DNA of 64,000 nucleotides from NCBI RefSeq assembly GCF_001905095.1, contig NZ_LWLS01000105.1, positions 1 through 64,000 of the forward strand. The letters are read 5' to 3'. The stretch is from Micromonospora sp. CB01531. GTDB lineage: Bacteria > Actinomycetota > Actinomycetes > Mycobacteriales > Micromonosporaceae. The position numbers and the translations under genes were made by a program. Numbering within the stretch: position 1 is the stretch's first letter; each line of letters starts with the position of its first letter. Positions 51,304-60,353 of this stretch are shown here, one piece after another. The notes under the pieces were generated by a model. It had not been told where the DNA came from. It saw only the letters and a list, made by a program, of their open reading frames with translations, and ran no database searches.

Positions 51304-52622
51304 GGGCGCAGCGGCCGGGCCGGCGCGGCGTCGCGGGCGGCGGCCACCTTGCGGACCGCCCGCACCAGGTCGTCGCAGTCGTCGAGGGTGAGGTTGGAGG
51401 ACAGCGGCACGTCAACGGTCTCCGCCAGCAGCCGGGCGGTGCACGGCAGCAGCGCCCGGACATCGGCCGGGTCGGCGCCGCCGTACAGGAAGCGCCAGTT
51501 CCAGAATGCGCGGACGTTGAGGTCGTCCTCGGCGCCGATGTTGCGGGCGTCGACACCCTCCGCCCGCAGCGCGCGGGCGAACCAACCCGCGTCGCCGCCG
51601 GGCACCCGGAACACGAACGCCTCGCCAAGGTACGCGCCGGGCGCGACCGGCCGGCGGACCGCGATGCCGGGCAGGTCGGCCAGGGCAGTGGCGACGTGGG
51701 CGTAGTTGCGGTGGAACAGGGCCAGCCGTTGGGGCAGCCTGGCCAGTTCGGCGCGGAGCAGGGCGGCCCGGATCTCGTCCATCCGCATGCTGAGCAGGGG
51801 CAGGTCGAGGCCGGTGAGCGGCGGTTCGGCGTCCGGGAAATGCCGCCGCAGGCGCCCCTCGTACGCCCCGGACAGGGCCACCGCGCGGGCGAACAGGGTG
51901 CTGTCGTCAGTGACCAGGAACCCGCCCTCGCCGCAGTTGAGGGCCTTGTCGGACTGGGTGCTGAACGCTCCGGCGGCACCGAACGTGCCGAGCTTGCGGC
52001 CGTCGAGTTCCGCCCCGAGCGCCGGAACGGCGTCCTCGATCAGCGGCACCCCCATCTCGGCGGCGAGGGCCGCGAGAGCCTCGACGTCTGCGGCGAAGCC
52101 GCGCATGTGTACCGCCACGACGGCTCGGATCTCCGGCCGCCACCGCCGGCGCAGGTCATCGAGATCCATCCGCAGGTCCTCGTCGACCTCGACCAGAAAT
52201 GGCCGGCAGCCGGCCAGCACAATCGCGCTGGGCGTGGCGACGAAAGTGAATCCCGGGCAGGCGACCAATGATCCGTTCGGTACCGCCGCGCCCATGATGG
52301 CCAGCGCCAGGGCGGCGGTGCCGCTCGAAACCGCGAGAGCGTGTCGGGTGCCGAAATAACGGCACAACTCGTCCTCGAACCGGCCGCATTCGGTTTCGTT
52401 CTGCGGGCGCTGGTCGTATCGGAAGTAGAGATGACTTCGGATGGCACGAGAAGCGGCTTCCTCATCCTCCGGGTGGACGAAGACAGCGCCCTTGTCGTAT
52501 GTGGGCCAGACGGTGTGACGGACCGGGCTGCCGCCGTGGAGGGCGAGCTGTCTGCCTGGTTCAGCGCTGTGTGACGCCGGCATCGGCCGGGTCGGCGCGG
52601 GAGCTTCGTTGTTCCCGTTCAC
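51300..52622 (-). CDS. DegT/DnrJ/EryC1-family aminotransferase with N-terminal tail
   Basis: A 440-residue fold-type I PLP enzyme. 'HALAVSSGTAALALAIMGAA' (PLP phosphate), 'PGFTFVATPSAIVLAGCRPF', the Asp in 'PLIEDAVPALGAE', and the Schiff-base Lys in 'AFSTQSDKALNCGEGGFLV' identify it. Residues 1-28 ('NNEAPAPTRPMPASHSAEPG') are a Pro/Ala-rich disordered tail before the usual start 'LALHGGSPVRHTVWPTY'. GTG 52622 has GAGGAG 6 bp upstream, so the tail is translated. It is first in the eight-gene encapsulin operon. It makes an amine from a keto intermediate; the family includes sugar and AHBA-type enzymes, so the substrate is open. Confidence 0.9.
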   Translation of the reverse strand: MNGNNEAPAPTRPMPASHSAEPGRQLALHGGSPVRHTVWPTYDKGAVFVHPEDEEAASRAIRSHLYFRYDQRPQNETECGRFEDELCRYFGTRHALAVSSGTAALALAIMGAAVPNGSLVACPGFTFVATPSAIVLAGCRPFLVEVDEDLRMDLDDLRRRWRPEIRAVVAVHMRGFAADVEALAALAAEMGVPLIEDAVPALGAELDGRKLGTFGAAGAFSTQSDKALNCGEGGFLVTDDSTLFARAVALSGAYEGRLRRHFPDAEPPLTGLDLPLLSMRMDEIRAALLRAELARLPQRLALFHRNYAHVATALADLPGIAVRRPVAPGAYLGEAFVFRVPGGDAGWFARALRAEGVDARNIGAEDDLNVRAFWNWRFLYGGADPADVRALLPCTARLLAETVDVPLSSNLTLDDCDDLVRAVRKVAAARDAAPARPLRP

Positions 52623-53267
52623 CAGCGACTCCTCGGGGCAGCGGCGGCTTTCCGATTCGCGTGACCGGATTTGCCCGCCGCGCCAGGGCGGACGACCCGG
52701 GGTGGTCGCGGTCCAGACGCAATCCCGTCGAGGACCAGGAAGCCGCCGGATCCGACATTGACCGGGTCGCAGATCCAGTGACCAATATGATTGCCCTCCG
52801 GGCCCGGCACGTCAACCATGCATTCACAAAGATGCGCGTCCTGCCGCTCGTTGGGCCGCTAGGCTGTGGATGCTAGATCGGCGGCGGCAGCGACAAATGC
52901 GAATTGTCGCCTGTGGATGCCAAACGCGACCGACGCATCGCCGGCGCCGCTCCGCTGACGGCTCTCGACCCGGGCCCTCGCCGGGCCGAACGCGGCCGAC
53001 ATCACCCGCGGGGCCGGCGACCAGCCGTTACTGGCCCCGCAGTCGGATCCATCGGTTCCGGCAGCGGCACGTCGTAGCTCCAGATGCGCGCCGCAGTGAC
53101 CGGTGGATGGGCCGGCGGCGAGCCATGCCGCGCCCCTCGCTCCTAGACGATCGGGGCCTGTCAGGCACCTTCCAAATTGCTCACCTGGGTTCAGCAACTT
53201 ATCGACCCCGCCGAGCGTCTCTACAAGCGACAGTCAAGGCGGACTGCTCGAATGAACGGGGAGGCCT
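52623..53267. other. 645-bp divergent control region, no gene seen
   Basis: Between the DegT start and the subtilase start there is no ORF with a ribosome site or recognisable family. It must hold the promoters of the encapsulin operon (minus) and the subtilase (plus). The stretch 52780-52850 is AT-richer than its surroundings and carries the promoter listed separately. The rest is unremarkable. Confidence 0.5.
52787..52815 (-). promoter_or_regulatory. Candidate promoter of encapsulin operon
   Basis: On the minus strand TTGACG (52815-52810) and AATCAT (52792-52787) are 17 bp apart, about 165 bp before the DegT GTG. The -35 match is 5 of 6 and the -10 match 4 of 6 to consensus. The long leader would leave room for regulation. 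Confidence 0.4.
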
Positions 53268-56200
53268 ATGCGTTCCAGCAGAAGCACAAGAGCATTGCTG
53301 GCCGGGGGGATCGTCGCTGCGTTGCTGGCGGGCGCGCCCGGCACCGCGGGCGCCAAGCAGGCGGCCGCACCTCAAGCCGCCAAGTCCGCGCCCGCCACTG
53401 GAGAGGCCCGGACCGTGACGCTGATCAGCGGTGACCGGGTGACCGTGCTCGGCAACGGCCGCGTCAGCGCCACGCCGCGAAACGGCGTCACGTTCCACAG
53501 CTACCGGACCGGGGGACACCAGTACCTCATCCCGTCCGACGCGGTGCCGCTGCTCCGGGCAGACCGGCTCGACCAGCGGCTGTTCGACCTGACCGAACTG
53601 CTCGCGGCGCAGGCCACAAGCCCGTCGTCGCTGCGGCTGATCGTCTCCGGCGCCCCCACCGCACCCGGCCTGTCCGCCCAGCGACGACTCCCCGCGGTGC
53701 AGGGCTTCACCGCCGAGACGCCCATCGCGTCGCTCGCCGACCGCTGGCAGGCGACCCGCACCGGCCTGACCAGGGGCAAGATCTGGCTCGACGCCGTACG
53801 CAAACCCGCGCTGGACCAGAGTGTCCCGCTGATCGGCGCACCCGCGGCCTGGTCCGCCGGCTTTGACGGCACGGGCGTCCGCGTCGCCGTACTCGACACG
53901 GGCATCGACACCGCGCACCCTGACCTGGCCGGGAAGATCTCCGCGCGGCAGAACTTCACCGAGGGCGAGGAGGACGACCGCGACCACGTCGGCCACGGCA
54001 CCCACGTCGCGTCCACCATCGCGGGCAGCGGCGCCGGCTCCGGCGGGAAGTACAAGGGCGCCGCTCCCGGGGCGTCCCTGCTCGACGGCAAGGTCTGCGT
54101 CGAGTTCGGCTGCCTGGAGTCATGGATCGTGGCCGGCATGCAGTGGGCCGCCGAGTCCGGCGCGGACGTGGTCAACATGAGCCTCGGCGGACCGAACACC
54201 CCGGAGGTCGACCCGCTCGAGCAGGCCGTCAACAGCCTGACCGCGCAGCACGGCACGCTGTTCGTCATCGCGGCGGGCAACGACGGGGCGGACGACACGG
54301 TGGGCTCTCCGGCCACCGCCGAGGCGGCGCTGGCCGTCGCGGCCTTCACCAAGTCCGACGAACTCGCCGAGTTCTCCAGCCGGGGTCCCAGCGCCGACGG
54401 CTGGGCTGTCAAGCCCGAGATCGCCGCGCCCGGCGTCGACATCGTCGCAGCACGCAGCAAGGACGGCTTCCTCGGCGAACCGGGTCAGCTCTACATGCCG
54501 CTGAACGGCACCTCGATGGCCACCCCGCACGTCGCGGGCGCGGCCGCACTGCTGAGCCAGGCGCACCCGCAGTGGGCCCCCGCCCAGCTCAAGGCGGCGC
54601 TCATGGCCTCCGCCAAGCCGGCCAGCGGCGTCGGCGTGTTCGCGCAGGGAGCGGGCCGGGTGGACGTGGCCCGAGCGATCACCCAACAGGTCACGACCAC
54701 GCCGACGTCGGTGACGTTCGGGTTGCAGGAGTGGCCGCACGCCGACGACGACGTGCGCAGCAGCGTCGTCACCTACCACAACGGCGGCAACTCCGCGGTG
54801 ACCCTGCAGCTCGCGCTGACCACCGCCGCGCCGGCGGGAATCTTCTCACTCAGCGCCGACACGGTGACCGTGCCGGCGGGCGGGCAGGCCTCGGTGACGC
54901 TCACCGCCGACACCCGCCAGGGCGGCGACGTGACCGGCGGCCTCGGCGGCCAGGTCACCGCGACCGCGCCGGGTGTCTCGGTGCAGACGCCCTTCGGCGT
55001 GGTACGCGAGGAGCTCAAGCACCCGGTGAAGGTCACCGCGACCGAGCGTGACGGGGACCCGGCCGAAGGCGCGTTCACGGTGATCCTGAGCAAGAACGAC
55101 CGCCGGGAGTACCTGTCCTTCGGCGCGAGCGCCGACCTGCGCCTGCCGCCCGGCGAGTACTTCGCGTTCAGCTGGGTCAACGAGCAGGACGGGGACAGCT
55201 ACGGCACCTCGCAGCTGGTGTATCCGAAACTTTCGGTCAGCGGGCCGATGACGGTGGCGATGGACGCCCGCGGCGCGAAGGGCTTCGACGTCACGGTGCC
55301 CGACCCGAACGCGGTGCCCCTGCTGGCGTCGTACGGCGCGAGGTATGTCGAGGGCGCGAACTTCGACCTGGAAGTCGGGGTCTTGGGCGGCGACTTCACC
55401 TCGATGTTCACCAAGCTGGTCGGACCCGAGCCGGCGAAGGGCCTGAGCTCTCAGCTCACCGGCGTCCTGGCCGAGGTGGACGAGCTGGGCGACCCGGCCC
55501 GTTCGCCGTACGTCTACAACGTCGGCTGGCACAGCAAGAACAGCCTGCTTGGCGGGCTGGTGAAGCACCTGCGGCCGCAGGACTTCGCCACGGTGCAGGC
55601 CTCGTACGCGGCGGTGGCGAAGGGCACCAACGGCGTGAAGCTGTCCTTCTTCGCCCCACCGGACGGCAGCGGCGGCTGGGCGACCGGCTGGCCCACCCCG
55701 CTCCCGTTCAGCCGCACAGAGCTCTACGCGGGTGAGGCGCCATGGCAGAACGAGTTGATCGTGGAGCTGCCGGCCGAGGGTGAGGATTGGCCGGAGCTGT
55801 TGTCCGACAATGGCTCGCTGGCCACGTACCGCGCGGGGCGCACCTATCAGGAGCAGTGGAACAAGGGTGTGTTCGGGCCGAGCGTGGCGCCGTTCTTCCC
55901 CGGCGCCGTGCCGGCGCTGCGTGAAGGCGACGTCATGGTCATCTCGCCCGCGCTCCTCGGCGACGGCCAGGGACGCGCCGGCTTCGGGAGGATCACCTCG
56001 GGGCACGGGGCGCTCTACCGCAACGGCACGCTGATCGCCGAGTCCAACCAGGCTCCAAGCGTGTTCGCCGAGGACGTGGCGCCGGGCGGGGCGACGTTCC
56101 GCTTCGACGGCAGCATGGAGCGCGACACGCGCCTGACCACCAAGCTGTCGGTCAGTTGGACGTTCCGCTCAGCGCACACCGACAAGCTCAAGGCGCTGCC

Positions 56201-56510
56201 GCTGACCGCGGTCAGCTTCGCGCCGCTGCTTGACGACCACAACGTCGGCAAGGCCGGCAACCTGGGCGTCTACCCGGCGACGATCACCCAGACCGAAGGC
56301 TCGGGACGTGTGGTCAAGCTGGCCGTGCAGGCGTCGTACGACGACGGGAAAACCTGGAAGAAGGTGCCGGTGCTGAACCACGGCGGGTCGTGGCAGGTGT
56401 CGGTGCCGCACCCAAAGGCGGGTGGCTTCGTGTCGCTCAAGGCCTCGGGCTCGGACGCGATGGGCAACACCTTCGACCAGACCGTCATCCGGGCGTACGA
56501 GCTGCGCTGA
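53268..56510 (+). CDS. Secreted S8 family subtilisin-like protease, large
   Basis: A 1080-residue exported protease. The signal peptide starts 'MRSSRSTRALLAGGIVAALL' and ends near Ala30. A pro-region (about 45-195) starts 'VTLISGDRVTVLGNGRV', typical of actinobacterial S8 proteases. The catalytic triad is visible: Asp in 'VAVLDTGIDTAHPDLAG' (about 209), His in 'GHGTHVAST' (about 242), Ser in 'NGTSMATPHVAGAA' (about 415), with oxyanion Asn in 'FVIAAGND'. The remaining about 600 residues are beta-rich domains (Fn3-like from 'TFGLQEWPHADDDVRSS'). ATG 53268 follows GGGGAGG. It degrades extracellular protein; no link to the biosynthetic locus is evident. Confidence 0.93.
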   Translation: MRSSRSTRALLAGGIVAALLAGAPGTAGAKQAAAPQAAKSAPATGEARTVTLISGDRVTVLGNGRVSATPRNGVTFHSYRTGGHQYLIPSDAVPLLRADRLDQRLFDLTELLAAQATSPSSLRLIVSGAPTAPGLSAQRRLPAVQGFTAETPIASLADRWQATRTGLTRGKIWLDAVRKPALDQSVPLIGAPAAWSAGFDGTGVRVAVLDTGIDTAHPDLAGKISARQNFTEGEEDDRDHVGHGTHVASTIAGSGAGSGGKYKGAAPGASLLDGKVCVEFGCLESWIVAGMQWAAESGADVVNMSLGGPNTPEVDPLEQAVNSLTAQHGTLFVIAAGNDGADDTVGSPATAEAALAVAAFTKSDELAEFSSRGPSADGWAVKPEIAAPGVDIVAARSKDGFLGEPGQLYMPLNGTSMATPHVAGAAALLSQAHPQWAPAQLKAALMASAKPASGVGVFAQGAGRVDVARAITQQVTTTPTSVTFGLQEWPHADDDVRSSVVTYHNGGNSAVTLQLALTTAAPAGIFSLSADTVTVPAGGQASVTLTADTRQGGDVTGGLGGQVTATAPGVSVQTPFGVVREELKHPVKVTATERDGDPAEGAFTVILSKNDRREYLSFGASADLRLPPGEYFAFSWVNEQDGDSYGTSQLVYPKLSVSGPMTVAMDARGAKGFDVTVPDPNAVPLLASYGARYVEGANFDLEVGVLGGDFTSMFTKLVGPEPAKGLSSQLTGVLAEVDELGDPARSPYVYNVGWHSKNSLLGGLVKHLRPQDFATVQASYAAVAKGTNGVKLSFFAPPDGSGGWATGWPTPLPFSRTELYAGEAPWQNELIVELPAEGEDWPELLSDNGSLATYRAGRTYQEQWNKGVFGPSVAPFFPGAVPALREGDVMVISPALLGDGQGRAGFGRITSGHGALYRNGTLIAESNQAPSVFAEDVAPGGATFRFDGSMERDTRLTTKLSVSWTFRSAHTDKLKALPLTAVSFAPLLDDHNVGKAGNLGVYPATITQTEGSGRVVKLAVQASYDDGKTWKKVPVLNHGGSWQVSVPHPKAGGFVSLKASGSDAMGNTFDQTVIRAYELR

Positions 56511-56526
56511 TCATCCGTACGAAAGT

Positions 56527-56558
56527 GGCCCCGGCGACCATCACCGGTCGCCGGGGCC
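56527..56558. terminator. Bidirectional terminator between convergent proteases
   Basis: GGCCCCGGCGACC and GGTCGCCGGGGCC form a perfect 13-bp stem around ATCACC, midway between the stops of two convergent subtilase genes (56510 and 56574). Confidence 0.8.
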
Positions 56559-56573
56559 GCTTCCTCTGCTGGA

Positions 56574-57785
56574 TCAGAAGTTGAGCGTGTAGAGCAGTCG
56601 GTTGGGGGTGCCGCTGCCCGGCGACGACACCACACCGGTCGTGGCGTTGCTGTTGATTGCCGATGCCACCGTCGCCGGTGAGGCCGACGGGTTGTTGGCC
56701 AGGTAGAGCGCCGCCGCGCCCGCCACGTGCGGCGTTGCCATCGAGGTGCCGCTGATCGTGTTGGTGCCGCTGTCGCCGGAGTTCCAGGACGACGTGATGT
56801 CCACACCCGGCGCGAACAGGTCGACGCAGGTGCCGTAGTTCGCCCACGACGCCTTCTTGTCGGTGCTGTCGGTCGCCGAGACCGTTATCGCCTCAAGGAC
56901 CCGGGCCGGGGAGGAATTGCACGCGTTCTGCGGCAGGCCGATGATGTTGCCGTTACCGGCCGCGATCGCGTACGTCACACCCGCCGCGATCGACCTCCTG
57001 ACGGCGTTGTCCAGCGTGGTGTCCGCACCGCCACCGAGAGACATGTTCGCGACCATCGGCTGGCTCGGGTTGCTGTTCTTCTGTGCGGTCACCCAGTCGA
57101 TACCCGCCACCACACCGGAGGTGCTTCCACTGCCCGAGCAGTTGAGCACCTTGACGGCGATGAGGTTGACGCCCTTGGCCACGCCGTAGGATGCGCCGCC
57201 GACCGTACCGGCGACGTGCGTGCCGTGCCCGTTGCAGTCGGTGTTGTTGCCGTCCCCGGTCGTGTTCGTACCCCAGGCCGCCCGGCCCCCGAAGTCGCTG
57301 TGGGAGGTCCGGATACCGGTGTCGATGATGTACACCTTCACGTTGCTCGCCGTGGTGTTGTAGGTGTAGGAGCCGCTCAACGGCCGGTTGCGCTGGTCGA
57401 TGCGGTCCAGACCCCACGACGGCGGGCTGGTCTGGGTCGCGGTGCTGGTGAAGACGCCGTCCTGCTGCACGTATGCCACCCGCGGGTCGGCGGCGAGCCT
57501 GCGTGCCTGCCGCTCCGACATGCGGCCGGAAAAGCCGTTCAGCACACTGCGGTACTGGTGGGTCACGGACGCGCCGTGCTTACCGGCGACGGCGACCGCC
57601 TGGTCACCCGCGCCATCTTTCAGCACCACGATGTAGCTACCCGCTACCGACGCACCGGCCGCAGCCCTGACCGTGCCTTCCGCTGGAGCGGCGCTTGCCG
57701 CGGTGCCAACGCCGATCGCGGCGGTCGTGACCACCGCGGCGAACCCGGCTGCCAGAAACCTCCTGGCGCATGCGGAATCTGCCAA
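56574..57785 (-). CDS. Secreted S8 subtilase, proteinase K-like, with I9 propeptide
   Basis: A 403-residue exported protease. A signal peptide (about 1-32, ending 'VGTAASAAPA'), then an inhibitor I9 propeptide ('SYIVVLKDGAGDQAVAVAGK', about 49-118), then a proteinase K-type domain: Asp in 'VYIIDTGIRTSHSDFGG', His in 'CNGHGTHVAGTVGG', Ser in 'ISGTSMATPHVAGAAALYLA', oxyanion Asn in 'YAIAAGNGN'. The start is TTG 57785, with GGAGG 7 bp upstream. It ends with 'PNRLLYTLNF', a usual end for this family, so no extra domain. Convergent with the larger subtilase. Confidence 0.94.
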   Translation of the reverse strand: MADSACARRFLAAGFAAVVTTAAIGVGTAASAAPAEGTVRAAAGASVAGSYIVVLKDGAGDQAVAVAGKHGASVTHQYRSVLNGFSGRMSERQARRLAADPRVAYVQQDGVFTSTATQTSPPSWGLDRIDQRNRPLSGSYTYNTTASNVKVYIIDTGIRTSHSDFGGRAAWGTNTTGDGNNTDCNGHGTHVAGTVGGASYGVAKGVNLIAVKVLNCSGSGSTSGVVAGIDWVTAQKNSNPSQPMVANMSLGGGADTTLDNAVRRSIAAGVTYAIAAGNGNIIGLPQNACNSSPARVLEAITVSATDSTDKKASWANYGTCVDLFAPGVDITSSWNSGDSGTNTISGTSMATPHVAGAAALYLANNPSASPATVASAINSNATTGVVSSPGSGTPNRLLYTLNF

Positions 57786-58079
57786 CTGCTTCCTCCCCTT
57801 CCGGTCCTCTCTGGAGCACCGATCGGCTGATCAGCAACTCAACCAATCGATGGAAGGAAGCTAGCTGGTTGGTTAACGGATCGGAAGACTTGCATGTTGC
57901 CGGATGTGGTCCCGCGCGAGGACGGGGGCACATGTCCTGGGCCGCCCTGGCCTAGGGCGAGCGGACGGGCCGCCTGCTCGTCGAGGTGAACAGCGCAGCG
58001 GCGCAGGGCCGCCGAGCGGACCGCACGGCCGGCAATCAGCTACCGACCGAACCGCGCGGGCTGGCTCGGCGGGATCGGA

Positions 58080-58652
58080 TCAGAGGTGTCCGGTGTCGTT
58101 GAAGCAGACCAGAGTCGGCGGTCGGTCGGTGTCCCACTGCACGATGGTCAGACCGCAGTTCTCCTGGTTGAGGCCCATCCACCGCCACGTCGGAGCGTCG
58201 AGGACGTGCCGGACGAACCAGCCGATCACGAAGTTGTGCGTGATCACGAGCTCCTGCCGGTCCTCAACATCGGCGGTACCGAAGTGCTCGACGGCGGCCT
58301 GCAATCCGGCAGCGTCGTCGTCGCGCTCCTCGCTCGGCACCCGGTCCAGCCAGGGGAGAAAGCGTTCGGGGTACTCGCTGCGGTGTTCGACGGAGGGCAC
58401 CGGCGTTTGATCCATGGCGAAGTCGCAGGCGTGCCGTGGGACGTCTGGCAGGTAGTGAGCGATCACGTCAGCGGTCTGGACCGCCCGGGGAAGCTGGCTG
58501 TGGTGGATCGCCGAGAACGGCACGCCCTTCAGCCGTCGGCCGAGCCGATCTGCCTGATGGCGGCCCAGTTCGGAGAGGCCACCGGCTGCCGTATGGCCGA
58601 GCGTTGGGTCCTGCTCGCCGTGACGGACCAGGTACAAAAGCGTGCGAGCCAT
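58080..58652 (-). CDS. Histidine phosphatase family protein
   Basis: A 190-residue phosphoglycerate-mutase-like phosphatase. The phospho-His motif is 'LLYLVRHGEQDP', the Arg/Glu follow in 'HHSQLPRAVQTADVIAHYLP', and the second His is in 'ELVITHNFVIGWFVRHVL'. ATG 58652 was preferred over an upstream start because AAGGGA lies before it and the family begins directly at the first strand. It is alone and divergent from the acidic unknown gene at 58819. The substrate (nucleotide, sugar phosphate or phosphoprotein) is unknown. Confidence 0.9.
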   Translation of the reverse strand: MARTLLYLVRHGEQDPTLGHTAAGGLSELGRHQADRLGRRLKGVPFSAIHHSQLPRAVQTADVIAHYLPDVPRHACDFAMDQTPVPSVEHRSEYPERFLPWLDRVPSEERDDDAAGLQAAVEHFGTADVEDRQELVITHNFVIGWFVRHVLDAPTWRWMGLNQENCGLTIVQWDTDRPPTLVCFNDTGHL

Positions 58653-58818
58653 CGTTGCTGTCCCTTCGGTCGGGCCGACGTTCCAGACGATCATGGCAAA
58701 CGTCAGGTGGGACGCGGATCAAAGCAGCGGGAGGCAGGCCCCCGGTTGGGGGCGCCGATCGTCGACGGCAGCCAGCCCTGCCTGACGGAGTGCCGCGTCG
58801 GCAGGCGATGATCGTGCT

Positions 58819-59550
58819 ATGGGCATTCCAGTACCCCTGCGCGAGTCGTTGCGCGATCCTGCATTCTGGGCGCGGTACACCTTCGCGGCGGAGGACGGCC
58901 CCGGCGCCGATCGGCTCGGCGTCCTGGCGGAGCTGCTCGATGACGATGACGATGACGAGCGGGACAGCGCACTCAACGTCGCCTTCGACGTCGGTGACGG
59001 CCATCTCATCCTGCTCGACGTCGACACCCGGCTCGGCTCGTACGAGCTGGGCATCACCGGACCTGGGGACGCCGAGCCTGCCGAGCTCGGCTGGGACGAC
59101 CTGGCGCACTGGCACCCGTACGCGCTGCGCTGGTCGGAGCTCGATGTGATCTGCCGGGCAGTCGCCGTACGGGATCCACTGCTGTCGCACCCCGGGGCGC
59201 CGATGGCCTTGCTGTGCCGGTTCGCCGCGGTCTTCGAGGACGACGACGTGGACGCCGCCGTTGCCAGCGTGGAGGCGGCGTACGACGCACTGCGGCCCCA
59301 GGGCTGGGACGGCTACTGGCCAAGTGGCGCAGACTGGCTCGAACGCGCCGACTTCCGCGGCCAACAGGTGGTGTGGCACCGCGACGAGGCAGGCAACCTG
59401 TGGGCTGAGCAAGACGGCGACCACGAGGCCGACTTCTACAGCACCCGGGTAACACCCCCGGCGGAGGCCGAGAAGCGGTTTCCGCATACCCGGCTCAGGA
59501 AGCTGCTGGCCGCCGCCGCGACCACGGTAGCGACCGGATCGCGGCCCTAA
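58819..59550 (+). CDS. Acidic hypothetical protein
   Basis: A 243-residue soluble, acidic protein that I do not recognise. It opens 'IPVPLRESLRDPAFWARYTF' and has an unusual Asp run (about residues 41-46) encoded by tandem GATGAC repeats, then 'VGDGHLILLDVDTRLGSYEL', 'HWHPYALRWSELDVICRAVA', 'HPGAPMALLCRFAAVFEDDD' and a Trp-rich 'GWDGYWPSGADWLERADFRG'. The composition resembles SUKH/SMI1-type immunity-like or regulatory proteins, but no motif proves this. No toxin gene is adjacent. Its stop overlaps the convergent APH-type gene's end by 4 bp. Confidence 0.7.
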   Translation: MGIPVPLRESLRDPAFWARYTFAAEDGPGADRLGVLAELLDDDDDDERDSALNVAFDVGDGHLILLDVDTRLGSYELGITGPGDAEPAELGWDDLAHWHPYALRWSELDVICRAVAVRDPLLSHPGAPMALLCRFAAVFEDDDVDAAVASVEAAYDALRPQGWDGYWPSGADWLERADFRGQQVVWHRDEAGNLWAEQDGDHEADFYSTRVTPPAEAEKRFPHTRLRKLLAAAATTVATGSRP

Positions 59551-60302
59551 CCCACGGCGTTCAGTGCGGCGGCGAACGTCTCCTGGTTGGCCGCGAAGTA
59601 GGCGAGTTCGCGTTGGGTCCAGGCGAGCACTTCGGCAGAGCGTGCGCGCGGGTTCGAGGCCGCTCCGCCCTCGAGGATGTCTCGCCAGAATGCCTCATTG
59701 CGGCGTAACCGTCCGCAGATGGCGGCCGGCAGACGGTCACGGTCGGTCGGACTTAGGCCGTAGGCGTCTGCCAGGGTCCGCACCTGGCGGGCCTGCCCTG
59801 TCGCGGGCCCCCGGTCGGGGCGCGACGAGATGCACCACGCCCACGCCATGTATCCCACGTCCTCCAACGGCTCGCCAGGCGCCGCGAAGTCGAAGTCGAT
59901 GAACGCGACCGGCTGGCCGTCGCGGAAAACGGTGTTGTTCGGGCCGGGGTCGTGATGACAAACCACCTCACCCCCGAGGCTGGACGCCAAGTCTCGCGTG
60001 GCGTCGTGCAGCTGCCGCAGCAGCGTCGCTGCCTGTCTGACCTGCTCGTCGACGAAGTGCTGCCAGCGCGGCGGGACATGACCGGGCACGAACGACAACC
60101 TGTCCCGCCCATGTCCGTCCCACCCCAGGTGCTGAGGGCAGCCGTCGAAACCAGCCTTGGCGAGATGAGCCAGCAGCCGCGCCACGAAGGGCGACGCAGG
60201 CGAGGCGGGACGACGCACCGTGTCTCCAACCCGGACCACACCAGCCGTCAAGCGCCCGCCGGCCAGGGGTTGCTCCACGTCCTGCTCACTGCCCGGGCCC
60301 AT
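59547..60302 (-). CDS. APH-family (aminoglycoside phosphotransferase-like) kinase
   Basis: A 251-residue kinase-fold protein. The catalytic loop is 'VVCHHDPGPNNTVFRDGQPV' (HxDxxxxN) and the metal Asp is in 'AFIDFDFAAPGEPLEDV'. The N-terminal lobe is short ('LTAGVVRVGDTVRRPAS'), so a full nucleotide P-loop is not obvious. Family members phosphorylate aminoglycosides, choline, homoserine or other small alcohols; resistance cannot be claimed from the sequence. ATG 60302; transcribed towards the acidic hypothetical gene. It lies just downstream of the sugar importer operon on the same strand but has a 51-bp gap with a small hairpin. Confidence 0.85.
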   Translation of the reverse strand: MGPGSEQDVEQPLAGGRLTAGVVRVGDTVRRPASPASPFVARLLAHLAKAGFDGCPQHLGWDGHGRDRLSFVPGHVPPRWQHFVDEQVRQAATLLRQLHDATRDLASSLGGEVVCHHDPGPNNTVFRDGQPVAFIDFDFAAPGEPLEDVGYMAWAWCISSRPDRGPATGQARQVRTLADAYGLSPTDRDRLPAAICGRLRRNEAFWRDILEGGAASNPRARSAEVLAWTQRELAYFAANQETFAAALNAVG

Positions 60303-60353
60303 TCCGCGACCCTAACGGCCGCAGCCGTTGAATCATCTTGTCGACGGGTGGGC

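Noticed and set aside
50137..51979. Upstream extension of the sulfotransferase frame across the MFS and DegT genes
   Set aside because: The frame overlaps two clear genes; the real start is ATG 50134, which overlaps the MFS stop.
59547..60302. APH-type gene as an antibiotic resistance determinant
   Set aside because: The kinase fold is shared by many metabolic enzymes and the N-lobe is weak; the sequence gives no evidence for an aminoglycoside substrate.
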